A DNA stretch of 64,000 bases, from contig CAKTWW010000005.1 of NCBI GenBank assembly GCA_934630855.1, forward strand, positions 11,364-75,363. Reading direction: 5' to 3'. The notes under the pieces were generated by a model. The model worked only from the letters and a program-made list of their open reading frames with translations, was not told the DNA's origin and did no database searches. Below are positions 1 to 9,517 of the stretch, in pieces; position 1 is the stretch's first letter, and each line of letters starts with the position of its first letter. Both the position numbers and the translations under genes were made by a program. Origin of the DNA: an uncultured Collinsella sp. (GTDB taxonomy: Bacteria > Actinomycetota > Coriobacteriia > Coriobacteriales > Coriobacteriaceae).

Positions 1-1
1 C

Positions 2-1015
2 ATCGAGGCCTTTTGCGACCAGCTGCTCGCCGGCCTGGGTAGCGTGCGCGAGGGTCGCCGCAGCCTGGAGCAGATGGTGGGCGAGTTGTCGGACGACGAA
101 CACACGGCAGACGATATCGAATCACTACCCTACGAGGACGATGTCATCGAAGTCGACCCCACGCTCGGCTGGGCGGGCACGCGCTGGAACCATGCACGCG
201 ATTACGCCATGCGCGTCATCTCGGCGCTTGCGTGCGGCACCTTTAGCTTTTTGCTGATGCAAACGGCCGGCGTCGCGACGCTTCCCGGACTTATCGCCGC
301 GGCCATCGCGATCGGAGCGGCCGCCGGCCTGGCCCCGCAGATTGGATCTGCCATCTCGGCCGTGGGCTTTTTGGTGCTTATGGCAAACGCCACCATGCAG
401 GCGCAGGGCATCCTGTCGATGCTGCCCGTTGCGGTAATCTTTGCCGCCGCCATGTCCGGCTGGTGGATCGCCTGGGGCCGCACCGAGGCCGCCGCGAGCA
501 CCGCACTCACCTGCGCGCTTGCACTTGGCTGTCTAACTGGCGACGTCCTCCTTGCCGCCGGGGTCGCCGGCGGCATCGCGGCCTTTTGGCTCGGCCCGGC
601 AAGTGCTGCCGCCGCCACGGGAATGGGTGCGCTTTTTGCCCGCCTGGCCACGGTCGCGCTTTCCGCTGGAGGCGTGCTGGGACTCGGCAACGTCGCCGCG
701 GCGCTGGGCGACGCGTTCCTCTGGGCCGCCATTGTACTCGTCTCGGCGACAGCTGCACTGACATCCCTGCTGCTCAACGCCCATGCCAAGCGTGCTGAGC
801 AGGGCTCAAACCTTGCCGCCATCGCCGCCATCGCCGTCTGCGGCATCGGCTGCGCGGCGTCGCTTTGTCTTGCACACCATATGGAAATTGCCGGCCTTGC
901 GGCCGCGGTCGTCGTCAAGGCGGCGGTTGCGGGAATCCTATCCTCTATAATCGTTGGGATATGCCTATATTTGCTCGGATACCAAAGAACCTATACGGAG
1001 AGTGATCTTTCGTGA
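2..1015 (+). CDS. Multi-pass membrane protein, 5' end outside the window
   Basis: The reading frame is open from the left edge, so the start lies upstream; a GTG at 44 is internal. The visible 337 residues begin with a soluble acidic stretch (about the first 75 residues). After it come many Ala/Gly/Leu/Val-rich hydrophobic segments, which I read as roughly eight to ten membrane helices. I recognise no catalytic motif and no family. Its stop overlaps the start of the FHA gene by 4 bases (GTGA at 1012-1015), so it is translationally coupled to the cell-wall signalling operon. A role in that pathway is inferred from position only. It could be the C-terminal membrane part of a larger protein. Confidence 0.75.
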   Translation: MEAFCDQLLAGLGSVREGRRSLEQMVGELSDDEHTADDIESLPYEDDVIEVDPTLGWAGTRWNHARDYAMRVISALACGTFSFLLMQTAGVATLPGLIAAAIAIGAAAGLAPQIGSAISAVGFLVLMANATMQAQGILSMLPVAVIFAAAMSGWWIAWGRTEAAASTALTCALALGCLTGDVLLAAGVAGGIAAFWLGPASAAAATGMGALFARLATVALSAGGVLGLGNVAAALGDAFLWAAIVLVSATAALTSLLLNAHAKRAEQGSNLAAIAAIAVCGIGCAASLCLAHHMEIAGLAAAVVVKAAVAGILSSIIVGICLYLLGYQRTYTESDLS

Positions 1016-2019
1016 ACTTCCTGAACATCTTCGAGGACCACGTGGCCGGCATCTTCGGTGCCACCCGTGCCCCGTTCTCCTTTAAGAAGCTTGCCAAGCA
1101 GGCCGCTCGCGACATGGAGGATCAGACTCTGGTGATCAACGGCGTCAACACCGCGCCGGCACTCTATACCATCCTGATCGCCGCCGATGACGATCCCATG
1201 CTCGCCCCGTTCTACCCCGAGCTTTCGCGCGAGGTCCGCGAGTTTGTGAAGGCACAGGCCGAGAAGCGCCGCTACGTCTTTGTCGGTGAGCCCCTCGTTC
1301 GCTTTATGATCGACCCGCAGCTGCGCGCCGGCAAGTTCTCGGTCTTTGCCGAGAACGTCGATGCTCCCACGCTCGGCCGCCTGTACGAGGAAGAGCGCGC
1401 CTACCAAAATGGCCTGGGCCAGAACAACTCTGCCGCAAGCCGCGCCGCAAGCGCTCCCCGCGCCGGCAAGCAGCAGTTCGCCGCTCCGCAGCAGCACCCC
1501 GCTGCCATGCCCCAGCAGCCGGCACCCCGTGCCGCCGCTCCCGACCCGCTCGCCGTGGCCGACCCCTTTGCGCCCAACGTCCCCGACCCCGCCGCCGCGC
1601 CTATCCCCGTGCCGCAGACCGTCTCCCGTGACGCACTCGCCGGTATGGGCGGAGCCGCCGCGACCGGTGCCGCCGTGGGCCTTGGCGCCGCAGCCGGCAT
1701 CGCCGCCAACATGGCAAACCCCCGCACTCCGCAGCGTCCGCTCGCCCAGCTTGTCGACGTTGTGAGTGGCGAGAGCCACAGCATCACCTCCGCGCAGGTG
1801 ACCATCGGTCGCGAGCGCTCGGTTTCGGATATCGCCCTGCGCGACCCCAACGTCTCTCGCCGTCACGCCCAGCTCACCTTTACCGGCTCGGACTGGTCGA
1901 TCGAAGACCTCAACTCCACCAACGGCACGCTCGTCAACAACCGCCGCATCACGCGCTGCCCGCTGCGCAACGGCGACCTGCTGACGTTTGGCCTGAGCAC
2001 CTTTGAATTTAGGGGATAG
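1012..2019 (+). CDS. fhaA: FhaA-like protein: DUF3662 domain plus C-terminal FHA domain
   Basis: This 335-aa protein has an N-terminal DUF3662 domain (about 1-115), an Ala/Pro-rich low-complexity linker (about 130-240) and a C-terminal FHA domain (about 250-335). The FHA domain carries the phosphothreonine-binding signatures IGRE, SRRHA and LNSTNGT. In Actinobacteria, FhaA docks onto phosphorylated partners of the PASTA kinase and links signalling to peptidoglycan synthesis. The GTG start at 1012 follows a GGAG at 997-1000 and overlaps the upstream stop. fhaB, pstP, an SEDS-PBP gene and pknB follow, the expected order of this conserved cluster. The family assignment is firm; the phosphorylated partner is not visible from sequence. 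Confidence 0.93.
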   Translation: MNFLNIFEDHVAGIFGATRAPFSFKKLAKQAARDMEDQTLVINGVNTAPALYTILIAADDDPMLAPFYPELSREVREFVKAQAEKRRYVFVGEPLVRFMIDPQLRAGKFSVFAENVDAPTLGRLYEEERAYQNGLGQNNSAASRAASAPRAGKQQFAAPQQHPAAMPQQPAPRAAAPDPLAVADPFAPNVPDPAAAPIPVPQTVSRDALAGMGGAAATGAAVGLGAAAGIAANMANPRTPQRPLAQLVDVVSGESHSITSAQVTIGRERSVSDIALRDPNVSRRHAQLTFTGSDWSIEDLNSTNGTLVNNRRITRCPLRNGDLLTFGLSTFEFRG

Positions 2020-2025
2020 TCGCTT

Positions 2026-2442
2026 ATGAACATCGATATCGTCCTTTTTGCAGGCCGCATCGTCCTGGTCGCCCTGCTCTACATCTTCCTGTTCGCCGTT
2101 ATGAAAACCGGCGTGGGACTCGTGCGCGGCCAGCGTCGCGACTCCGCTATCTGGACGATCGATGTGGACAAGGGCCCCCGCGGCATCCGCGGCATCCATG
2201 TGGACATGCTCGGCCCCGTCATCGTCGGCCGCTCGCCGTCTTCGGACATCTGCATCAACGAACCGTTTGTCTCGGCCTCGCATGCACGCTTTTCGTTGCA
2301 GGGCCCGGCACTCATCATCGAAGACCTCAACTCGCTTAACGGCACGCTCGTCAACGGTCGCCAGCTCGTGGAGCCCGCGACGCTGCGCGAAGGCGACGAG
2401 GTCCAGATTGGCGACGTGGTCATGAAGGTGAACCGTCGATGA
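2026..2442 (+). CDS. fhaB: FhaB-like membrane-anchored FHA protein
   Basis: A 138-aa protein with one N-terminal membrane helix (about 4-26), a short basic linker and one FHA domain (about 60-138). The domain shows the motifs VGRSPSSD, SASHARF and LNSLNGT. In related Actinobacteria, FhaB (FipA) binds a phosphorylated cell-wall partner and acts at the division site; here that is inference from family and position. The ATG at 2026 lies 6 bases after the fhaA stop. Its own stop overlaps the phosphatase start by ATGA (2439-2442), so the three genes should be co-translated. Confidence 0.92.
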   Translation: MNIDIVLFAGRIVLVALLYIFLFAVMKTGVGLVRGQRRDSAIWTIDVDKGPRGIRGIHVDMLGPVIVGRSPSSDICINEPFVSASHARFSLQGPALIIEDLNSLNGTLVNGRQLVEPATLREGDEVQIGDVVMKVNRR

Positions 2443-4286
2443 TCGACGAGGAGAACAAATCCGCAACCATGCCCGAGACGCCGGCTGCCCCCGCAGCCGC
2501 GCCGGCTCATGCCGCTCCGGCGCGCCCCGCGGCCGTGGAGCCCGAGGACACGGTGTTCTCCCTGCCTCTTTCGCATGTAACTCAAGATTATTCGGCGCTT
2601 ACCGATGACAGCGACGCTGACACCGAGCAGCTCGACGCCCCTATCGGCGCGCATGCTGCCGAGCAGCCCGCCGTATCGGAAACGACGCCCGCGCCGGCTC
2701 ATTTTGCCGAGCCCGTCGCCGAGGCGATCAACGAGAGCGAAGCGGTGTTCGCTGCGCCCGAGCCCGCCGCGCCGGTCTTTCCCGTCGCGCCATCGCCCGA
2801 GGCGACGGCCGCGCCCGCCCCGAGACCCGAGTCCGCGCCGTCGCACTTCGCGACGCCGGAGCCCATCGCAGTGGAGCCGCAGAAGGCCGACGAGACCCCC
2901 AATGACCCCGGCTCGACCATCCCGACCCTCGATAAGCCCATCGAGGAGCCCGGCACCGAGCCGCTCGACGCCGGCGACAGCGTCTCCCCCGGCGACACCG
3001 CCGAGATCGACGTCGCCGCCGTGGAGGCAAAACTCAAAGACCCCGGCTCGACCATGAGCTTTGAGCCGCTGACCGATGAACGTATCGAGACCGACTCGAC
3101 CTATGACGCCGGCACCACCACGCAACTCATGTGGGGCGCCCGCTCCGACGTCGGCTGCGTGCGCCCGCACAACGAAGATTCCTACCTGGTGCAGTCGCCG
3201 CTCTTTTGCGTATGCGACGGCATGGGAGGACATGCCGCCGGCGAGGTGGCGTCCTCTATCGCCGTCGAAACCATAGCCAAGACGGCACCGCAGTCCGCCG
3301 ACGCCGCACGCCTGGCCGCAGCCGTCGAGGCCGCCAACGCCGCCGTTATCGAGGCCGCCCTCAACGGTTTGGGCAAGCCCGGCATGGGCTGCACGGCCAC
3401 CTGCGCCTACATCGAAAACGATACCCTCGCCATCGCCCATGTGGGCGACTCGCGCGCCTACCTGCTCCACGAGGGCACGCTGATTCGCGTGACCCGCGAT
3501 CACTCCTACGTGGAGGAGCTCGTGGATGCCGGCGAGATTACGGCCGACGAGGCACGCGTCCACCCCAACCGCTCGGTCATCACCCGCGCGCTGGGCTCGG
3601 ACCCCGCCATGTATGCCGACCACTTTACCCTGCATATCGAGGAAGGCGACCGCCTGATCCTATGCTCCGACGGCCTTTCGAGCATGATTCCCGATAGCGA
3701 TATCGAAAACATCGCCACGCAGTCCTCGACCGCGCAGATTTGCGTCGACAACCTGGTAGACGCGGCACTCGCCGCCGGCGGCCACGACAACGTGACCGTG
3801 GTGGTGGTCGATTTGGTCGACGATGGCGTCATGCGTGAGGCAAAACGCGTCCGTCGCCGCAACGTCACCATCGCCGCCGTCCTGGCCCTTGTCTTTGTGC
3901 TGGCGGCGGGCATCTGGGCGTACACGGGCATCACCGGCTCGTACTACTTGGGTACCTACCACGGCAACGTCGCCGTTTGGCGCGGCCTGCCTGGCGAGAC
4001 GCTTGGATTCAAGCTCCACTGGCTCGAGAGCGAAACCAGTATCAAGCTGTCCGACCTGCCCGAAGACACGCAGAACCGCCTGAAGGCGGGCATTCCGCAA
4101 ACGAGCGTCGACGATGCGCAGGACACCATCTCCAAGTACCGTCACCAGATCGACGAGGAGCAGACCCGTCAGGTGATTGACGCGCAAACGATTCGCGACA
4201 ACACCGACCAGGAATCGACTTCCGAGTCGGATTCCGAGAAAACCGCCGAACAGTCCGCCGAGGCCGAAGCCTCCGATAAGAATTAG
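2439..4286 (+). CDS. pstP: PP2C-family Ser/Thr phosphatase (PstP type)
   Basis: A 615-aa metal-dependent phosphatase that should reverse phosphorylation by the PASTA kinase. An unusually long Pro/Ala/Glu-rich N-terminal extension (about 1-225) precedes the catalytic domain (about 230-465). The metal-binding motifs are present: RPHNEDS, CDGMGGH, HVGDSRAY, CSDGL and GGHDNVT. One membrane helix follows (about 475-497), then an outside tail ending in a Glu/Ser-rich stretch. Typical PstP proteins begin almost directly with the catalytic domain, so the 225-residue acidic extension is a departure; it may be a flexible docking region. The start overlaps the fhaB stop. The stop at 4284-4286 is 16 bases before the next start. 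Confidence 0.93.
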   Translation: MIDEENKSATMPETPAAPAAAPAHAAPARPAAVEPEDTVFSLPLSHVTQDYSALTDDSDADTEQLDAPIGAHAAEQPAVSETTPAPAHFAEPVAEAINESEAVFAAPEPAAPVFPVAPSPEATAAPAPRPESAPSHFATPEPIAVEPQKADETPNDPGSTIPTLDKPIEEPGTEPLDAGDSVSPGDTAEIDVAAVEAKLKDPGSTMSFEPLTDERIETDSTYDAGTTTQLMWGARSDVGCVRPHNEDSYLVQSPLFCVCDGMGGHAAGEVASSIAVETIAKTAPQSADAARLAAAVEAANAAVIEAALNGLGKPGMGCTATCAYIENDTLAIAHVGDSRAYLLHEGTLIRVTRDHSYVEELVDAGEITADEARVHPNRSVITRALGSDPAMYADHFTLHIEEGDRLILCSDGLSSMIPDSDIENIATQSSTAQICVDNLVDAALAAGGHDNVTVVVVDLVDDGVMREAKRVRRRNVTIAAVLALVFVLAAGIWAYTGITGSYYLGTYHGNVAVWRGLPGETLGFKLHWLESETSIKLSDLPEDTQNRLKAGIPQTSVDDAQDTISKYRHQIDEEQTRQVIDAQTIRDNTDQESTSESDSEKTAEQSAEAEASDKN

Positions 4287-4302
4287 GAAGGGAGTGCCGC
4301 TT

Positions 4303-7173
4303 ATGAGTCGCCGCAACACCGAACTGCTTTTGCTCATCGCCTCGGCGTTCCCCGTCATCCTGCTGTATGCGATGTACGTGCTCACCGCGGGCGCCACGAT
4401 TTCCTTTGAGACGCTTGCCGTGCCGATCGGCCTCTTTGCCGCCTTCGCCGCAGCGCATATCGCCGTGCGCATCCTGGCGCCCGGCGCCGACCCCGCCATC
4501 CTGCCCATCGTCTTTGTGCTCTCGGGCATCGGCATCACATTCGTGACGCGCCTTGCCCCCGACCTTGCCATCTCGCAGCTCATCATCCTGTTTATCTCGG
4601 TGGCATTGATGGTGGGAACCCTCGCGCTGGTCAAGAACCTCGACGTGGTCATGCGCTACAAATACACCTTTGGCATCATCGGCATCATTTTGCTGATGCT
4701 GCCCATCTTTATCGGCACCACGATCTCGGGCTCCAAGCTGTGGATTCGCATTGCGGGCTTTACTATCCAGCCCGGCGAGTTCGCCAAGGTCTTTATCGTG
4801 CTGTTCCTGGCCGGCTACCTGGCCGAGAATCGCGAGTTGCTCTCTATCTCCAACCGCAAGATTCTGGGCCTCAAGATCCCGCGCTTCCGCCTGCTGCTGC
4901 CTCTGTTTGCCGTGTGGGGCGTGTGCCTGCTCGTCGTCGTCTTCGAACGCGACCTGGGTTCGGCCGTGCTGTTCTACACCATCTTCTTGCTGATGCTCTA
5001 CGTTGCCACGGGACGTTTTTCGTACGTCATCATCGGCCTTGCGCTGCTTGCCGTTGGAGCCGTGGGCGCCTACAAGTTCCTGTCGCACGTTCAGGTGCGT
5101 TTCCAGATTTGGGCCGACCCGTTTAAGGATGCCCAGGGCCAGGGCTACCAGATCGTGCAGTCGCTCTTCTCGCTCGCCGACGGCGGCCTGGTGGGCGTCG
5201 GTATCGGCAACGGCATGGCAAACAACATCCCCGTCGTCGAGTCCGACTTTATCTTCTCGGCCATCGGCGAGGAAATGGGCCTTTTGGGTGGCGGCGCCGT
5301 ACTCATCCTGTTTATGCTCTTCGCCGTGCGCGGCCTCACCACGGCCGCTCGCGCCAAGTCCGACCTTGCTGCCTTTAGCGCCACCGGCCTTACGGCAGCC
5401 ATCAGCTTCCAGGCCTTCTTGATCGTGGGCGGCGTAACCCGCTTGATCCCGCTGACCGGCGTCACCCTGCCCTTCATGAGCCAGGGTGGCTCCTCGCTGC
5501 TGGCGAGCTTTATCATCGTCGCGCTGCTGTTGCGCGCCGGCGACGAGGCGACCGGACGCGAAGCCGAGCTCACCGGAACCGGCACCATGGCCGCCATCAC
5601 CGATGACCAGGTCGCATCAGCCGCAGCCCCGACCGGCACGCGCTTTGCCACCTCGTCTTCCTATGGCCGAGGCAGCCACTCCGCCGGTTCGCGCATGCGC
5701 CGTCGCCTGCTCGACACGCCCGAGTCCGGCGTACTTGGCCGCGTGGCGCTTGCAAACCGCCTCACCCGCGCCGTGTTCGCCTTTACGGCGCTGTTCGCCA
5801 TCCTTATCGGCAACCTCACCTATGTCCAGGTCATCAAGGCCAAGGACTACCAGGACATGCCGACCAACAACCACACCATCGCCCGCTCCAAGTACATCCA
5901 ACGCGGCTCCATCATCACGTCCGACGGCGTGACGCTGGCCGAGTCGCTGCAGCAGGAGGACGGCACCTACGCCCGCTCCTATCCCAACGGCAATATGGCC
6001 GCGCACGTGGTGGGCTACGTGAGCCAGCAGTACGGCACCGCCGGTATCGAGAGCGTCATGAACGACACGCTCACCGGCTCCAAGGATTACTCCAGCTGGA
6101 ACAACGCCATCGCATCGCTCGCGGGCCAGACCCAGCCGGGCAACACCGTCAAGCTCACGATCGACTCGCGTATCCAAACGGCTGCCGAGCAGGCGCTCAA
6201 GGGCTTTAAGGGCGCCGTCGTCGTCATGGACCCGCGTACCGGTGCGGTCCTTGCATGCGCCAGCTCGCCTACCTACGACAACACCAACATCGACGCCCTA
6301 CTGCAGGCGGGCGGCGGTGAGGACGGCTCCTTGTACGACCGCGCCATGGACGCACTGTACACCCCGGGCTCGACGTTTAAGGTCGTCACGCTTGCCGCGG
6401 CGCTCGAGACCGGCACTGCCACGCTTTCGAGCACCTACCAGGCGCCCGGCTCCATGGATATCGGCAACGCGCCGGTCACCAACTACGACAACGAGAGCTA
6501 CGGCACCATCAGCCTACAGCAGGCCTTCGCCGTGTCGTCCAACGTCGTCTTTGGCCAGGTGGCCAACGAGGTCGGCCCCAGCTCGCTGGTACAGTTTGCC
6601 AACGCCTTTGGCTATGGGCAAAAGCTGGGCCAGGACCTTACCTCCGCCGCCTCCATCATGGCCGACCCGTCGCTCATGACCGAGTGGGAGACCGCTTGGG
6701 CAGGCGCCGGCCAGCCCGTCGGCATGGACCACACGCCCGGCCCGCAGACCACGGTCATGCAAAACGCCGTGATTGCCGCAGCCATCGCCAACAGCGGCGT
6801 GGTCATGGATCCGTTCTTTGTATCCCAGGTGCTCGCCCCGGACGGAACCGTGGTTAAGACCACGCAGTCCCGTTCGCTGGGCCAGGCCGTCAGCTCGGCC
6901 ACGGCTGACCAGGTCAAGCAGGCCATGCTCGCCGTCGTCCAGTCCGGTACCGGTACCGATGCCCAGATTCCGGGCGTCAAGGTCGCCGGCAAGACCGGCT
7001 CGGCCGAGACCGGCGGCACCAACGTCAACTCCATGTTCGTTGGCTTTGCACCTTATGATTCACCCACGGTTGCCATCTCGGTAGCCCTGGAGGATTACGA
7101 CAAACACGACGTCAAGGCGGCCAAGATCGCCGGCATCGTCCTGACCGCGGCACTTGCCGCACAGGGAGCGTGA
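4303..7173 (+). CDS. Fused SEDS glycosyltransferase (FtsW/RodA) and class B penicillin-binding protein
   Basis: One continuous 956-aa frame joins two normally separate enzymes. Residues about 1-420 are a polytopic SEDS polymerase with the ERDLGSA motif and the ESDFIFS segment, whose Asp (about D315) matches the catalytic Asp of RodA/FtsW. A linker (about 425-485) leads to another membrane helix and a transpeptidase domain. That domain has all three active-site motifs: STFK (Ser about 690), SSN (about 745-747) and KTGS (Lys about 897). The protein would polymerise glycan strands and crosslink them in a fixed 1:1 ratio. In most Actinobacteria, rodA and pbpA are adjacent separate genes at this place. 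The ATG at 4303 is chosen because GGAAGGGAG precedes it; the frame is open further upstream inside pstP. No stop or frameshift interrupts the junction. Confidence 0.93.
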   Translation: MSRRNTELLLLIASAFPVILLYAMYVLTAGATISFETLAVPIGLFAAFAAAHIAVRILAPGADPAILPIVFVLSGIGITFVTRLAPDLAISQLIILFISVALMVGTLALVKNLDVVMRYKYTFGIIGIILLMLPIFIGTTISGSKLWIRIAGFTIQPGEFAKVFIVLFLAGYLAENRELLSISNRKILGLKIPRFRLLLPLFAVWGVCLLVVVFERDLGSAVLFYTIFLLMLYVATGRFSYVIIGLALLAVGAVGAYKFLSHVQVRFQIWADPFKDAQGQGYQIVQSLFSLADGGLVGVGIGNGMANNIPVVESDFIFSAIGEEMGLLGGGAVLILFMLFAVRGLTTAARAKSDLAAFSATGLTAAISFQAFLIVGGVTRLIPLTGVTLPFMSQGGSSLLASFIIVALLLRAGDEATGREAELTGTGTMAAITDDQVASAAAPTGTRFATSSSYGRGSHSAGSRMRRRLLDTPESGVLGRVALANRLTRAVFAFTALFAILIGNLTYVQVIKAKDYQDMPTNNHTIARSKYIQRGSIITSDGVTLAESLQQEDGTYARSYPNGNMAAHVVGYVSQQYGTAGIESVMNDTLTGSKDYSSWNNAIASLAGQTQPGNTVKLTIDSRIQTAAEQALKGFKGAVVVMDPRTGAVLACASSPTYDNTNIDALLQAGGGEDGSLYDRAMDALYTPGSTFKVVTLAAALETGTATLSSTYQAPGSMDIGNAPVTNYDNESYGTISLQQAFAVSSNVVFGQVANEVGPSSLVQFANAFGYGQKLGQDLTSAASIMADPSLMTEWETAWAGAGQPVGMDHTPGPQTTVMQNAVIAAAIANSGVVMDPFFVSQVLAPDGTVVKTTQSRSLGQAVSSATADQVKQAMLAVVQSGTGTDAQIPGVKVAGKTGSAETGGTNVNSMFVGFAPYDSPTVAISVALEDYDKHDVKAAKIAGIVLTAALAAQGA

Positions 7174-7305
7174 TGCCCGTGATCGAAGCGGTTACTCGAG
7201 GCGCGCCGCGGCCAATGAGCTAGCGGCAACGCGCCACACGGCCCCAGCGGCCACACATTTGGTACTACACACATCGTTGAGCGAATAGTTATGTTAGGAG
7301 CAGGA

Positions 7306-9243
7306 ATGGAACAGAGGGTCCTCGGGGGAAGATACCTCCTCAAGGATAAGGTGGGAACGGGCGGTATGGCGACCGTCTTCCGTGCACAGGATCAGGTCCT
7401 CGACCGCACGGTTGCCGTCAAGATCATGCTGCCGCAGTATGCCGGCGACGCCACCTTCGCCGCCCGCTTTAAGCAGGAGGCCCAGGCAGCTGCCGGCCTG
7501 TCCTCCCCCTATATCGTGGGCGTCTACGACTGGGGCAAGGACGGCGACACCTATTACATCGTCATGGAGTACCTGCGCGGCACCGACCTCAAGAGCGGCA
7601 TCAAGAGCCACGGTGCCCTCGATCCCAAGAAGGTCGCGCAGATCGGCTCGCAGATCAGCTCCGCGCTTTCGGTCGCACACAAGCACGAGATCATCCACCG
7701 CGACATCAAGCCGCAAAACATCATGGTGCTGCCCGACGGCAACATCAAGGTGATGGACTTTGGCATCGCGCGCGCCAAGAACAGCCACCTCACGCAGGAC
7801 AACAACGTGCTGGGCACCGCCCACTACGTAAGCCCCGAGCAGACCCGCGGTCAGGACCTTGGCCCCACTTCGGATATCTACTCGCTGGGCGTCGTCATGT
7901 ACGAGTGCGCTACCGGCCGCGTGCCCTTCGACGGCGACGACGCCATCTCGGTCGCGCTCAAGCAGGTCAACGAGCTGCCCATCCCGCCGAGCCAGATCAA
8001 CTCCGGCGTCGATGCCGACCTGGAGCGCATCATCCTCAAGTGTATGGAGAAGGATCCGGCAAACCGCTTCCAGACGGCCGACGAGCTGCGCCAGGTGCTC
8101 AACAGCTACCTGTCCGGCCGCGCCGTCAACGTCTCGGAGCCCACGCGCATCATCGGCGCCGCCGGCGACCTGGGCGCCACCAAGACCCGCGAGCTTTCCG
8201 AGACGACGCGTGCCATGGTTCGCCCCGTCTCGGGCGTGAGCGGCCAGACCAACCCCCGCAGCGCCGTCTCGGGTTCCACCGGCTCCTATGAGGCCGAGAG
8301 GCCCAAGTCCAACAAGAACAAGATCATTGCCGCCGTGGTGGCCGCTGTCGCCGTCATCGGCATCGTCGTGGCTTTTGCCAGCGGCATGTTCAGCGGCGAC
8401 CAGGTAACGGTCCCCGACGTGTTGGGCAAAGACCAGGAGACCGCCGTCGAGCTGATCCAGGAGGCCGGCCTGGAGGTCGGTACCGTCGACCAGAGCTACA
8501 ACGACGATGTCGACGAGGGTAAGGTCGCCGAGCAGACCCCCAACGGCAACACCAAGAAGCCCAAGGGCACGAGGGTGAACCTGGTGATCTCCAAGGGCCC
8601 CAAGCCCTCCGAGAAGGTTGAGGTCCCGCAACTTGTCGGATTGACCAAGGACCAGGCCGAGGCCGCGCTGGCAAGCGTGGGCCTGAAGGGCAGCGCTTCC
8701 GAGGAGGCCAACGAGGCCGAAGAGGGCCAGGTCTTTGAGCAGGGCACTGCCGCCGGCAAGGAGGTCGAGAAAGGCACGACCATCTCGTACAAGGTCTCCA
8801 GCGGCCCGGACACCACCTCGGTGCCCGACCTGACCGATATGACCGAGGCCCAGGCGCGCAACGCCCTCGATATGGCAGGCTTTGGCGTCGACGTGAGCTA
8901 CCAGGAAAACGACTCGGTTTCCGAGGGCACTGTAATTAGCTGGAACCCCAGCGGCAAGCAGAAGCCCGGTGCCACGATCACCGTCGTCATCGCCAAGAAG
9001 TCCGGCAAGGCCAGCGTCCCGGGCAACCTGTACGGCAAGAGCATCTCCGCCGCCGTCACCGCGCTCAACAACGCCGGCTTTTACAACATCGCCTTCTGCG
9101 ATCAGAACGGTAACCCCGTGAGCGGCAACGAGAACGCCACCGTTACGGGCGTCTCCCCCACCGGCAAGCAGTCCACCGACAGCACGATCACACTGACGGT
9201 TTCCATCTCCGGCTCCGGAGACGACTCCGAGTCCAGCAACTAG
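7306..9243 (+). CDS. pknB: PASTA-domain Ser/Thr protein kinase (PknB/PrkC type)
   Basis: A 645-aa membrane kinase. Its N-terminal kinase domain (about 8-270) has the glycine loop GTGGMATVF, VAVKIM, the catalytic HRDIKPQN (Asp about 133), DFG (about 151) and SPEQTRG. One membrane helix (about 340-362) is followed by four PASTA repeats, starting near VPDVLGK, VPQLVGL, VPDLTDM and VPGNLYG. These should sense muropeptides or lipid II. Targets probably include the two FHA-linked pathways and the SEDS-PBP upstream. I chose the ATG at 7306 over one at 7291 because AGGAG at 7296-7300 is correctly spaced for it. A strong terminator at 9298-9333 ends the operon. About 130 bases upstream (7174-7305) contain no gene. 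Confidence 0.95.
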   Translation: MEQRVLGGRYLLKDKVGTGGMATVFRAQDQVLDRTVAVKIMLPQYAGDATFAARFKQEAQAAAGLSSPYIVGVYDWGKDGDTYYIVMEYLRGTDLKSGIKSHGALDPKKVAQIGSQISSALSVAHKHEIIHRDIKPQNIMVLPDGNIKVMDFGIARAKNSHLTQDNNVLGTAHYVSPEQTRGQDLGPTSDIYSLGVVMYECATGRVPFDGDDAISVALKQVNELPIPPSQINSGVDADLERIILKCMEKDPANRFQTADELRQVLNSYLSGRAVNVSEPTRIIGAAGDLGATKTRELSETTRAMVRPVSGVSGQTNPRSAVSGSTGSYEAERPKSNKNKIIAAVVAAVAVIGIVVAFASGMFSGDQVTVPDVLGKDQETAVELIQEAGLEVGTVDQSYNDDVDEGKVAEQTPNGNTKKPKGTRVNLVISKGPKPSEKVEVPQLVGLTKDQAEAALASVGLKGSASEEANEAEEGQVFEQGTAAGKEVEKGTTISYKVSSGPDTTSVPDLTDMTEAQARNALDMAGFGVDVSYQENDSVSEGTVISWNPSGKQKPGATITVVIAKKSGKASVPGNLYGKSISAAVTALNNAGFYNIAFCDQNGNPVSGNENATVTGVSPTGKQSTDSTITLTVSISGSGDDSESSN

Positions 9244-9297
9244 TGCCAGCCGCTTGTTGTTCCTAGCGGTTTAGGCCGCAACCATATTCGCTCAGAA

Positions 9298-9333
9298 GCG
9301 CCCGCTTGCTCCCCCGGCAAGCGGGCGCTTTTT
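9298..9333 (+). terminator. Rho-independent terminator of the cell-wall operon
   Basis: A perfect 12-bp stem (arms 9298-9309 and 9317-9328) closes a 7-base loop and is followed by five T (9329-9333). It lies 55 bases after the kinase stop codon. Confidence 0.92.
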
Positions 9334-9427
9334 GTGTCTCAGTAGACATCGGTAGGGCCCCCGCGCGGACAGGATTTGATTTTTGTAATATGGACGAATT
9401 CCTCATCAGGAGGGTAAAATAGTGCCG

Positions 9428-9517
9428 ACGGCAGCCCAAGTTGTAGTGAGCTGGGCAGAGCCGTTGCTTAACGAAGTTAGGTCATCGTCTTAGCGACGGT
9501 GGCCTTTCTTTTTGGGC
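9428..9517 (+). ncRNA. Candidate antisense RNA opposing the 41-aa peptide gene
   Basis: A + strand promoter-like pair, TGGACG (9391-9396) and TAAAAT (9415-9420) with 18 bases between, would start an RNA near 9428. The RNA would open with a stem-loop (9428-9464). It would end in a second hairpin (about 9472-9505) followed by a T-rich run (9507-9517), which fits intrinsic termination. Its 3' part is complementary to the last codons and 3' UTR of the small peptide gene on the other strand. This is the arrangement of convergent type I toxin-antitoxin pairs. Promoter and ends are read by eye; no expression evidence is possible here. Confidence 0.4.

Noticed and set aside
7174-7305. Possible small gene between the SEDS-PBP and kinase genes
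   Set aside because: No start with a ribosome site opens a frame of meaningful length; treated as spacer and kinase leader.
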